A stretch of DNA of 64,000 nucleotides, from positions 387,268-451,267 of the forward strand of contig JANXCV010000002.1 of assembly GCA_025059235.1 (NCBI GenBank), read 5' to 3'. This stretch comes from Candidatus Calescibacterium sp. Lineage in GTDB: Bacteria; DRYD01. The position numbers and the translations under genes were made by a program. This document shows positions 56,775-64,000 of this stretch, in pieces (the stretch's first letter is position 1; the number at the start of each line of letters is the position of its first letter). Under the pieces are notes generated by a model. That model was not told the DNA's origin and did not search any database. It was given only the letters and a program-made list of their open reading frames with translations.

Positions 56775-57779
56775 ATGAACGATTTGATACTGCTTTCTCA
56801 CGGTAGCGGTGGGGAATCAATGAGAAAACTTATAGAATTTGAATTTTTAAGATACTTTTCTAATCCCATCTTGGATGAGCTTTTGGATTCAGGTGTTTTT
56901 GAACTTTCTGGAACTCTTGCAATGACTACCGATTCCTATGTAATCAATCCCATATTTTTCAAGAATGGAGATATTGGAAAACTATCTGTTTTTGGTACTT
57001 TGAATGATCTATGTGTCGTAGGAGCAAAACCCCTTTTTCTCTCTCTGAGTTTTATATTTGAAGAAGGATTTCCTATCCAGGATTTGAAAAAAATTTTAAA
57101 TTCTATATCAATTGCTGCTAACAGTGCAAGTGTAAAAATAATTACAGGTGATACGAAAGTGGTGGAAAAAAACAAAGGGGATAAGGTATTTATCAACACA
57201 GCAGGAATAGGAATAATAGAAAAGCACAGGGATTGGAGAAATAGAAAAATCCAGGAGGGAGATCTAGTTATCGTAAGCGGTTCTATAGGAGAACATGGAT
57301 TGTATATAATGCTTGAGAGACTAGGGGTAGAAACGGACGAAGAAGTATGCTCCGATTTAGCTAACATGACAGATATTATCCTGGGAATGCTGGATAATTT
57401 TAATGAAGTTAAATTTGTCAGAGATGCTACTAGGGGTGGAGTTGCAACTGTTCTAAATGAAATTAGTCAGAAGTATCATGTAGAAGTTGAAGTGTATGAA
57501 GAAGAACTGCCTATAAAGGAATGGGTGAAAAATGCTTCAGAAGTACTAGGTATAGATCCACTTTATGCAGCTAATGAAGGTAAGGCTGTTATTGTTGCCA
57601 GTCCTACACAGGCACCCAAAATTATACAATATCTCCAACAATTTGATATATCTAAAGATGCAAGAATAATAGGAAAAATAAAGGGATTCCAAAAGAATAA
57701 AACGTACTTAATTACAAGATTAGGAACCAGAAGAATACTTGAAAGTCTTAAAGGTGATATATTACCTAGAATATGTTAG
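56775..57779 (+). CDS. hypE: Hydrogenase maturation protein HypE
   Basis: The start is ATG 56775 with SD AGGAGG 8 nt upstream; a GTG at 56766 overlaps the SD. The 334-residue protein has the AIR-synthase-type fold: LLSHGSGGESMRKL, TTDSYVINPIFF, GTLNDLCVVGAKPLFLSLSF, and KFVRDATRGGVATVLNEI, and it ends in P-R-I-C, whose last Cys is carbamoylated and dehydrated to the thiocyanate used to build the Fe-CN ligands of [NiFe] hydrogenase. hypA-D, hypF and the hydrogenase genes are not in the window. Confidence 0.95.
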   Translation: MNDLILLSHGSGGESMRKLIEFEFLRYFSNPILDELLDSGVFELSGTLAMTTDSYVINPIFFKNGDIGKLSVFGTLNDLCVVGAKPLFLSLSFIFEEGFPIQDLKKILNSISIAANSASVKIITGDTKVVEKNKGDKVFINTAGIGIIEKHRDWRNRKIQEGDLVIVSGSIGEHGLYIMLERLGVETDEEVCSDLANMTDIILGMLDNFNEVKFVRDATRGGVATVLNEISQKYHVEVEVYEEELPIKEWVKNASEVLGIDPLYAANEGKAVIVASPTQAPKIIQYLQQFDISKDARIIGKIKGFQKNKTYLITRLGTRRILESLKGDILPRIC

Positions 57780-57803
57780 GGGTTTGATTTGAAACCCTAA
57801 CAT
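57773..57803 (+). other. Hairpin over the hypE stop codon
   Basis: ATGTTAGGG pairs with CCCTAACAT (9 bp), then after one bulged G another TTT/AAA, loop of 6 nt. The left arm contains the hypE TAG. The run after the stem (TTTCAAAA) is too poor for a clear intrinsic terminator, so weak attenuation or mRNA stabilisation is possible. Confidence 0.55.
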
Positions 57804-57866
57804 TTCAAAATGAAGGCAAAATACCCAAAAGCGGAGAAATAGTAAAAAAATTACGATAAGCTAAAA

Positions 57867-59729
57867 ATGATGGAAAGTATAATATACCCGAATAACTCTA
57901 AACTGATAGAGCTATTATTTGATAAGCTTGAAAACAAAGGAGAAATATCTCATGAGGATATAGCTTATATTTCTAAATTACTGGATATACCTATCAACGA
58001 GGTTAGTTCAATTGCTTCTTTCTATAAGGAGTTTTCTACAGCAAAGACTTCAAGAACAATATATGTCTGTTTTGGAATATCCTGCGTAGAAAGGGGTTCA
58101 AAAGAAATATTTCAGAGACTTAAAGAATCGGGGTTTGATGTTCGAAAATCTTACTGCTTTAAGAAATGTGCTCAATCACCCGTAGTCAAACTAAAAGATA
58201 GATATATTCTTAAATTTGATCCTTCTCATCTATCCGAAAATATTTATAGTCACAGTGATTCCGTAAAAGATGTAGAAAAAAATATCACAACTAAACAAAA
58301 AATTAGAATAAAAAGATGTATAGCAGGAAATTGTCTATATCATCGTCTAGATATAGATCCTGAGATATTTGAAGTTAAAAATTGTGGATGTTTAGGTTTC
58401 TGTGGTTATGCCCCCGTAGGTATAGTAAACGACAAAGTATATAACCTTAACCCCAAGTTTTTAGAAGATCTAAAAAATGGTAATGATACAACAAATTACC
58501 CTTATTTTCACTTTGATAAGCAAAATAGGATAATAACACGAAATAATGATATTGTAGATCCTTACGATATAGATACTTATATATCAGCTGGGGGTTTTGA
58601 GGCTCTCAGAAAAGCACTTAATATGAAAAAAGAAGAGATAATTGAAATTGCTAAGGAAGCTGGTATAAGGGGTAGAGGAGGAGCAGCTTTCCCACTTCAT
58701 ATTAAACTAAAAGGAGTATCTGAACAAAAGGACTTTCCAAAATATGTAGTTGCTAATCTTGAAGAGGGGGAAATTTCTTCGTTCTGTAACACAATTCTAG
58801 CAGAATCTAACCCATTCATCATTATTGAGGGAATGATTATAGCTGGTTACGTAGTTAATGCTTCATATGGTTTTATATTCGTAAACTATAAGGCTTCTGA
58901 AGCTATTGAACGTCTTGAAAACGCTATTTTACAAGCGAGAGATAAAGGATTTCTAGGTAAAATAACTCCTGATTGGGAATTTGATATAGAGTTAAGAAGG
59001 TCACCAAGTGCATACGTAGCCGGTGAAGAAACGGCAATGCTAGAGGTTATAGAAGGTAAAAAAGCTATGCCGAGGAATAGACCCCCATTTCCTTTCCAGA
59101 AAGGATTATTCGGAAAACCTACGTTAATAAACAACGTTGAAACGTTGGCAGCTCTTGTATGTGCTGTTTTATACGGACCAGAAGAGTTTAAGAAATTTGG
59201 TACTCAAAACTCTGTTGGAACTAAGATGATTTCCTTGACTGGAAACGTCAATAACCCCTGTGTTACTGAAGTTCCATACAACATAACCCTTGAAGAGATA
59301 ATCCAATATTATGGAAGAGGGTTTAGAGGTGAAAATAAAGGATTTTTGATCGGAGGACCATCAGGAGGAATATTAAATAACGAATTTTATCAAATTAGGT
59401 ATACTTACGAAGATATTCAAAAAACTGGTGCAATGTTAGGTTCTGGAGCAATATTTGCTATACCTAATAATATGTCGGTCGTGGAACTAGTAAGAGATTT
59501 GATGGAATTTTTTGCCGATGAAAGTTGTGGGCAATGTATTCCTTGTAGAGTAGGAACTACAAAACTCAAAGAAATACTCGATAATATCTTAAAGGGAAAT
59601 AGAATCGATGAGAAGTTGGAGCAAATAGCAGAAACCGTTATGAATGCTAGTTTATGTGGTTTAGGTCAAGCTGCTCCAATACCGTTATTAACTGCTATGA
59701 AGTATTTTAAGGATGAATTCAAAACCTAG
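57867..59729 (+). CDS. NuoE-NuoF fusion (diaphorase-type subunit, HydB/HoxF-like)
   Basis: The 620-residue protein has a NuoE-type helical and thioredoxin-like [2Fe-2S] domain (C68, C73, C97, C101), a second thioredoxin-like [2Fe-2S] domain (C151, C156, C173/C175, C179), and a NuoF core: GIRGRGGAAFP, NLEEGE, AYVAGEETAML, RPPFPFQKGLFGKPTLINNVET, an SLBB region and the [4Fe-4S] motif ESCGQCIPCRVG. It lacks the C-terminal ferredoxin of HydB. It would oxidise or reduce NAD(P)H for a hydrogenase or formate dehydrogenase; hypE next to it favours hydrogenase. The FMN-side NADEGEPGTFKD loop is altered (D to E, K-D to C-N). Its stop overlaps the convergent gene in a CTAG. Confidence 0.88.
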   Translation: MMESIIYPNNSKLIELLFDKLENKGEISHEDIAYISKLLDIPINEVSSIASFYKEFSTAKTSRTIYVCFGISCVERGSKEIFQRLKESGFDVRKSYCFKKCAQSPVVKLKDRYILKFDPSHLSENIYSHSDSVKDVEKNITTKQKIRIKRCIAGNCLYHRLDIDPEIFEVKNCGCLGFCGYAPVGIVNDKVYNLNPKFLEDLKNGNDTTNYPYFHFDKQNRIITRNNDIVDPYDIDTYISAGGFEALRKALNMKKEEIIEIAKEAGIRGRGGAAFPLHIKLKGVSEQKDFPKYVVANLEEGEISSFCNTILAESNPFIIIEGMIIAGYVVNASYGFIFVNYKASEAIERLENAILQARDKGFLGKITPDWEFDIELRRSPSAYVAGEETAMLEVIEGKKAMPRNRPPFPFQKGLFGKPTLINNVETLAALVCAVLYGPEEFKKFGTQNSVGTKMISLTGNVNNPCVTEVPYNITLEEIIQYYGRGFRGENKGFLIGGPSGGILNNEFYQIRYTYEDIQKTGAMLGSGAIFAIPNNMSVVELVRDLMEFFADESCGQCIPCRVGTTKLKEILDNILKGNRIDEKLEQIAETVMNASLCGLGQAAPIPLLTAMKYFKDEFKT

Positions 59730-61042
59730 GCTTTTACTAAGTTGGGATAATATCCTTTTATCAGGTTTCTAGTGTCTATAACCAGTTTGGAATTTTGTAT
59801 GATAAACTTGGGATCATATGCAGAGTGATCAGTAATTATCAAAACTGCGTCGTACAATTTTAAGTTTTGCTCTGTTAGCTCTACTGACTTTTGATTAAAC
59901 TTATATTTCCTGAACTTTTTCAATTCCGGAATGTAAGGATCGTTATAGTCAACTTTACAGTTATATTTTTTTAGTAATATATCTATTATTTTCAGTGCTG
60001 GTGATTCTCGTGCATCATCGACATCTTTTTTGTAGGCAACTCCTAGAACCAAAATCTTGCTTTCAAAAATGGATTTGTTGTTTTTATTCAGTGCTTCAAT
60101 TAATTTTTGGATTACAAAGTATGGCATTTGTGTGTTTATTTCTCCTGCTAATTCTATGAATTTTGTTGATATATCATATTCTTTTGCTTTCCAGGTTAAA
60201 TAGAAGGGATCTATGGGTATGCAGTGTCCTCCCATACCTGGTCCAGGATAGAAAGGGTGGAATCCAAAAGGTTTGGTTTTGGCTGCTTCTATAACCTCCC
60301 AAATATCAATCCCCATCTTATCAAAGACTATTTTTAACTCGTTTACTAACGCTATGTTCACTGATCTATAGATATTTTCTAGAAGTTTTGTTGCTTCTGC
60401 TACTTTGGGGCTAGAAACAGGAATCACTTTTTCTACAACCTGTTCATAAAGTTTTTTTATTAATTTCAAACAGTTTGAAGTGCAACCACTTACTATTTTA
60501 GGTATGTTTGAAAAGGAATATTTTTTATTGCCGGGATCTTCCCTTTCGGGTGAGAAGCCTAGAAAGAAATCTACTCCGACTTTCAATCCACTTTCCTCTA
60601 AAATTTTTTTCATATCTTCCTCTGTTGTTCCAGGATACGTTGTAGACTCTAAAATTATTGTCTGATATTTTCTTATGTTATCTCTTATTATCTTTGTAGT
60701 GCCAAATACGTAGGTCATATCCGGGTTTCTATGTTTATCTAAAGGAGTGGGGACAGCTATTATTATAAAATCTACTTCCTTTAGCCTAGAAAAGTTTGTT
60801 GTTGCTTCATAATAGTTCTTAATCTTTTGTAATTTTTCAGATGAAATATGTTTTATGTAGCTTTGGGATTGGTTTATAAGTTCTACTTTCTTTTGATCTA
60901 CATCGAATCCTATTACTTTAAATTTTTTTTGGGAAAAGTTTATCATGATTGGCAATCCCACATATCCTAATCCTATTACGCCGATTTTTACTTCTCTTTT
61001 TTCTATTTTTTCTATTATTAGCTGAGTTATATCTTGTAACAT
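59726..61042 (-). CDS. UDP-N-acetylglucosamine/UDP-sugar 6-dehydrogenase (WbpA-like)
   Basis: The 438-residue protein is a nucleotide-sugar dehydrogenase: NAD-binding GVIGLGYVGLPI, AVPTPLD, ESTTYPGTTEE, GFSPEREDPGN, LLENIYRSVNIALVNE, and the catalytic Cys in GMGGHCIPIDPFYL, then a C-terminal domain with LGVAYKKDVDDARESPAL. The sequence style, including FSPEREDPGN and IPIDPFYLTWKA, fits UDP-GlcNAc 6-dehydrogenase (WbpA) or a close relative rather than UDP-glucose dehydrogenase. It supplies uronic acid sugars for surface glycans. It ends a minus-strand unit mtaB-galE-acpS-this gene. Confidence 0.9.
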   Translation of the reverse strand: MLQDITQLIIEKIEKREVKIGVIGLGYVGLPIMINFSQKKFKVIGFDVDQKKVELINQSQSYIKHISSEKLQKIKNYYEATTNFSRLKEVDFIIIAVPTPLDKHRNPDMTYVFGTTKIIRDNIRKYQTIILESTTYPGTTEEDMKKILEESGLKVGVDFFLGFSPEREDPGNKKYSFSNIPKIVSGCTSNCLKLIKKLYEQVVEKVIPVSSPKVAEATKLLENIYRSVNIALVNELKIVFDKMGIDIWEVIEAAKTKPFGFHPFYPGPGMGGHCIPIDPFYLTWKAKEYDISTKFIELAGEINTQMPYFVIQKLIEALNKNNKSIFESKILVLGVAYKKDVDDARESPALKIIDILLKKYNCKVDYNDPYIPELKKFRKYKFNQKSVELTEQNLKLYDAVLIITDHSAYDPKFIIQNSKLVIDTRNLIKGYYPNLVKA

Positions 61043-61063
61043 ATTTTTAATTATTGGATTTTT

Positions 61064-61456
61064 CTATTTTTCCAATAATGCAATGCATGTTGATACGGTA
61101 TATTCTCTTTCATGACTTATGCTTGCCTTGAAATGGATTCTTTTTACCCCAAGAGTTGTTAGTATATTTTCTAGGTTTCCTGTGATTTCTACATTTGCAT
61201 TCGAATCTATGGATATTTCATTGAAATTCAGTTTATAGTTTATAGCTTTTACTATTGATTCTTTGGCAGAAAACCTACCTGCTAGAAATTCAATTTTTCT
61301 TTGTTTACTCTTAATTTTATTAAAAATTTCTATCTCCTTTGGGCTTAGAATTCTTTTTATGAATGAAAGGTTATCAATATTTCTTTCTATTCTTTCATTT
61401 TTAACAATATCTGTTCCTATGGTTATAAGGAAATTTTGTGTATTTGGTAGTTCCAT
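61064..61456 (-). CDS. acpS: Holo-[acyl-carrier-protein] synthase
   Basis: The 130-residue protein carries AcpS motifs: ITIGTDIVKNERIER with the Mg-binding Asp, FIKRILSPKEIEIF, and EFLAGRFSAKESIVKAI with the catalytic Glu, and ends FKASISHEREYTVSTCIA. It transfers phosphopantetheine from CoA to ACP. The ATG lies inside galE, overlapping it by 34 nt. The sugar dehydrogenase gene follows after 21 nt. Confidence 0.92.
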   Translation of the reverse strand: MELPNTQNFLITIGTDIVKNERIERNIDNLSFIKRILSPKEIEIFNKIKSKQRKIEFLAGRFSAKESIVKAINYKLNFNEISIDSNANVEITGNLENILTTLGVKRIHFKASISHEREYTVSTCIALLEK

Positions 61457-62430
61457 GCTGATTGTAGTATGTCTTCCAGATTATATTTAGGTTTGAATCC
61501 TAGCTTTCTTTTTATTTTTTCTGCTTTTGCTACCAGTATAGGCACATCTCCTTCTCTTCTGCTTTCGAATATATATTTAAATCTGGGGTTAATTTTGTTT
61601 TTAAAAATTTCGATTGCTTTATTGACTACTTCTAATACTGAGTGGCCTTGGTTTATCCCGACATTGAAAACTTCGTTTTCTATCTCTTCATTCAGTAGCT
61701 TTTCCATAGATAAAATATGTGAGTCTACTAGATCTTCGATATGAATAAAGTCTCTTATACATGTTCCGTCTTTTGTGGGGAAATCATTACCAAATATCCT
61801 AAATATACCACCTTCTATTAGGGATTTTATAAGTAGAGGGATTAGATGGGTTTCGGGGTTATGTTCTTCTCCTAGATATCCGATTGCTCCAGCAGGATTA
61901 AAATATCTTAAATTTATGAAGTTTAATCCTTTCTTTGAGTATCTTTGTATGATTTCTTCACAAACTTTTTTTGACAGGGCGTAAAAGGATTGTGGTTCTA
62001 AAGGGTGATCCTCGTCTATGGGCACATACTTTGCTTCTCCGTATACGCTAGCACTTGAAGAAAAAATCAAATTATTTATATTATGCTTTACCATCAAATC
62101 CAAAAGGTTGACTGTTGAGTTGATATTGTTTTGCAAGTAGGTATGAGGGTATTTTTCGGATTCTGCTACTATAGCATATGCTGCAAAATGGATTACCACA
62201 TCAATTTTGTATTCCCTTGTTATCTCTTCAAATAGAACAGATAAAGCACTATAGTTACATAGGTCGATTTTATGAAATACTATGTTCTGGGGATAACTTA
62301 GGGTTAGCTTTTCCAAATTTGAACTTTCTTTTTTATCTATTATTATGCATTTAGCTTTATATTTTTGGATTATTTTTAGGGCGGTACAGCTGCCTATGTA
62401 TCCTGATCCACCTGTTATAAGAATATTCAT
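61423..62430 (-). CDS. galE: UDP-glucose 4-epimerase
   Basis: The 335-residue SDR enzyme begins MNILITGGSGYIGSCTAL (NAD loop), has HFAAYAIVAES, the SSSASVYGEA strand with catalytic Ser, Tyr-x3-Lys in YALSKKVCEE, LRYFNPAGA, CIRDFIHIEDL and NVGINQGHSVLEV. It interconverts UDP-glucose and UDP-galactose. It overlaps mtaB by 4 nt at the start and acpS by 34 nt at the end. Confidence 0.94.
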   Translation of the reverse strand: MNILITGGSGYIGSCTALKIIQKYKAKCIIIDKKESSNLEKLTLSYPQNIVFHKIDLCNYSALSVLFEEITREYKIDVVIHFAAYAIVAESEKYPHTYLQNNINSTVNLLDLMVKHNINNLIFSSSASVYGEAKYVPIDEDHPLEPQSFYALSKKVCEEIIQRYSKKGLNFINLRYFNPAGAIGYLGEEHNPETHLIPLLIKSLIEGGIFRIFGNDFPTKDGTCIRDFIHIEDLVDSHILSMEKLLNEEIENEVFNVGINQGHSVLEVVNKAIEIFKNKINPRFKYIFESRREGDVPILVAKAEKIKRKLGFKPKYNLEDILQSAWNYQIHKISL

Positions 62431-63728
62431 GGGTTTACTGAAGCAACTGCAAAATTACCCTTTTCTTCTTCTATGCCCGTAATCTTTAGGTTCATGTATT
62501 TGGGATTTCCACTATAGTTTGTTTTTACCCTTATAAAGTTATGAGTGTATCCATATCCGTTTTCTTCTACTAGGACATTGTAATATTTTCCTATTCTATC
62601 TTTTATGAACTTTTTGCTTTGTTCTAAACTCAGTTTGGTTAGGATTTTTTCATATTCTTTGACTTTTTGATGATCTATTTTTATATGTCTCATCGTTTGG
62701 TATGCGTACGTATATGGTCTGAATGAAAATGGGAATATATGTATTCTGTGAAAATTTACTTTTTTAATTGCTTCTAAGGTTTCCTCGAAATCTTGGTCTG
62801 TTTCCGTCGGAAAACCTACTATTATGTCAGTAGTTATTCCAAGGTCTGGTATGTTTTTATATAGATAGTTTGTTATTTCTATATATTGTTCTATGGTATA
62901 GTTTCTTCTCATTAGTTTCAGTATTCTGTTACTTCCACTTTGTAGAGAAAGGTGAAGAAATTTGCATATTTTATCACTGGTAGCTATTACTTCCATCAGT
63001 TCTTCATCTAGTGTGATTATATCCATTGAGCTTAATCTTATTCTTGCGTTGTCTGGTATAAGAGGTAGTATAGATTTTAATAGTTTAGCTAGAGAGGTAT
63101 TTATATCTAAGCCATATTCTCCTAAGCATATACCTGTCAGTGTTATTTCAGCTCCTGTTTGGGGATTACTTCTTATTATTTCTGCAATCGATTGAATTTG
63201 ACTCTGTACTTCTTCTATTTTTTTACTTCTGCTTCTACCTCGGGTGAACGGGATTATACAGAAGGAGCAAAAGTGGTTACAACCGTCTTGAACCTTAATG
63301 TAATATTTAAATCTATTTATTTTAGACCCATTATTTTGTATGAAGTAATCTGTATTTTTCAGATGATTTTCAATGATTTCTATGACTTTTTCTTTTTGAG
63401 TTGATGGTATTATGTAGATATTTTCACTTTTTTCTAGGTATTCTGGTGGTAGTATTTTTTGTTTTACTTGTTCTATGAGTGACTTATTGAGTGGAACTAT
63501 ACAACCGGTGATAAAGAGTTTAGAGTCTGGATTGGATAAAAAAACTTTTCTTATTAGTCTAAATGATTCTTTTTCGGCTTTATGTGTTACTGCACAGGTA
63601 TTAAAAATTATGATGTCTGCTTTACCGTCTTTTGAATTTTCTAAACCCATTTTCGATAGTTTTTCTTCGAAATATTCTATTTCTGCTTGATTAACTCTAC
63701 ACCCTAGATAATAAGTACTAAACTTCAT
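62427..63728 (-). CDS. mtaB: tRNA methylthiotransferase, MtaB-type (t6A37)
   Basis: The 433-residue radical-SAM enzyme has an N-terminal UPF0004 domain with three Cys (LGCRVNQAE, NTCAVTHKAE, TGCIV), the radical-SAM triad CNHFCSFCIIPFTRGRSRS, LTGICLGEYG, and a C-terminal TRAM domain. The GCRVNQAE start and CAVT-x2-A-E segment are typical of MtaB rather than MiaB, which has N-T-C-x-I/V-R. It adds a methylthio group to t6A37 in tRNA. It leads the minus-strand unit. Confidence 0.9.
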   Translation of the reverse strand: MKFSTYYLGCRVNQAEIEYFEEKLSKMGLENSKDGKADIIIFNTCAVTHKAEKESFRLIRKVFLSNPDSKLFITGCIVPLNKSLIEQVKQKILPPEYLEKSENIYIIPSTQKEKVIEIIENHLKNTDYFIQNNGSKINRFKYYIKVQDGCNHFCSFCIIPFTRGRSRSKKIEEVQSQIQSIAEIIRSNPQTGAEITLTGICLGEYGLDINTSLAKLLKSILPLIPDNARIRLSSMDIITLDEELMEVIATSDKICKFLHLSLQSGSNRILKLMRRNYTIEQYIEITNYLYKNIPDLGITTDIIVGFPTETDQDFEETLEAIKKVNFHRIHIFPFSFRPYTYAYQTMRHIKIDHQKVKEYEKILTKLSLEQSKKFIKDRIGKYYNVLVEENGYGYTHNFIRVKTNYSGNPKYMNLKITGIEEEKGNFAVASVNP

Positions 63729-64000
63729 ATATTTATAATCCTACATCAAAAAATAAGAATCCTCTTCACTTATTTTTTCAATGGTTTGGAATTACAATAT
63801 TAATGCTCTAAAGTAAGTCAGTCAAATTTATTTAATTTATTTAATCTAATTTATTTAGGTATACGTCGGGTGAGAAATTCAGAGAGTGAAGAAGTCTGCT
63901 ATAAAAAGCCTTCCATAGGGTTGGTATGAAACTTCTAACATTGTATGACGAAGTGCTTAGAAGCCTTCTACAATCTTACACAGCCAAAACCAAAAGCAGG
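63729..64000. other. Gene-free window end with AT-rich repeats and inverted repeats
   Basis: No gene is seen in these 272 nt. 63825-63858 consists of reiterated TTTATTTAA units. 63935-63970 holds inverted repeats (CTTCTAA with TTAGAAG; TAGAAG-C-CTTCTA). The string GGTTGGTATGAAAC (63919-63932) resembles the end of some CRISPR repeats, but there is no second copy. It is probably the mtaB promoter region plus the edge of a neighbouring element outside the window. Confidence 0.4.

Noticed and set aside
63919..63932. CRISPR array at the window end
   Set aside because: Only one repeat-like string is present; the later AGAAGCCTTC does not continue as a second copy.

Overview
The window is a densely packed bacterial chromosome segment: AT-rich, with very short intergenic gaps, many overlapping genes, frequent AGA and ATA codons, and Shine-Dalgarno (SD) sequences of the AAGGAGGT type in front of many but not all genes. 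Several traits are common in thermophilic lineages (methylthioadenosine phosphorylase, archease, separate proline and pyrroline-5-carboxylate dehydrogenases, macro domain). RseP, a GT9 glycosyltransferase and nucleotide-sugar enzymes suggest a diderm envelope. I do not assign a phylum from sequence alone. No insertion sequence, prophage, rRNA or convincing CRISPR array is visible.

Layout. 1-6 kb: end of a succinate dehydrogenase/fumarate reductase flavoprotein, a one-EF-hand protein, a nucleoside transporter, tRNA-Val directly followed by accA, and a glycosyltransferase. 5.7-6.6 kb is a gene-free stretch with possible relics. 6.6-18.3 kb: a long + strand run with pyrroline-5-carboxylate dehydrogenase, prs, ftsW, a PolX-like protein with a ruined polymerase site, GT9, CPBP protease, small proteins, rbfA, an APC permease, archease and manC. 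18.4-30.6 kb: tuf-rpmG-secE-nusG-rplK-rplA, which then departs from the usual rplJL-rpoBC order into an unknown gene, pheT, an isolated atpD, an ABC exporter, proline dehydrogenase, a NagZ-like hydrolase and tRNA-Leu.

30.9-37.4 kb (minus strand): secreted protein, BCCP-like protein without the biotinyl lysine, rseP, tRNA-Leu(CAA), DUF151 nuclease, mtnP, macro domain, tRNA-Arg(CCU), dnaA. Two tRNAs sit inside this apparent operon, each 10-11 nt before an SD-less start codon, and one overlaps the end of the macro gene. 37.4-46 kb (+): uvrC without its HhH tail, a half-length rimP, nusA, clpC, an unknown acidic protein, rph, glyA and a KH-like protein.

46-51 kb is a reactive-sulfur operon: rhodanese-MBL persulfide dioxygenase, TusA, DsrE-like, YeiH-like, CstR-like repressor and two YeeE/YedE half-transporters, preceded by a promoter with four GGGTA repeats at the predicted start site. 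51-64 kb: a cyclic-2,3-diphosphoglycerate synthetase-like protein, a soluble histidine kinase with a GGDEF-like domain, a sugar transferase, a small Gly/Tyr-rich peptide, hypE and a NuoE-NuoF fusion. The minus strand then carries a nucleotide-sugar dehydrogenase, acpS, galE and mtaB.

The strongest leads are the tRNA-to-start-codon architecture, the tRNA/macro overlap, and a recurring pattern of housekeeping proteins that keep their fold but have lost catalytic or nucleic-acid-binding parts (PolX, BCCP, UvrC, RimP, the KH-like protein and the first KH of NusA).
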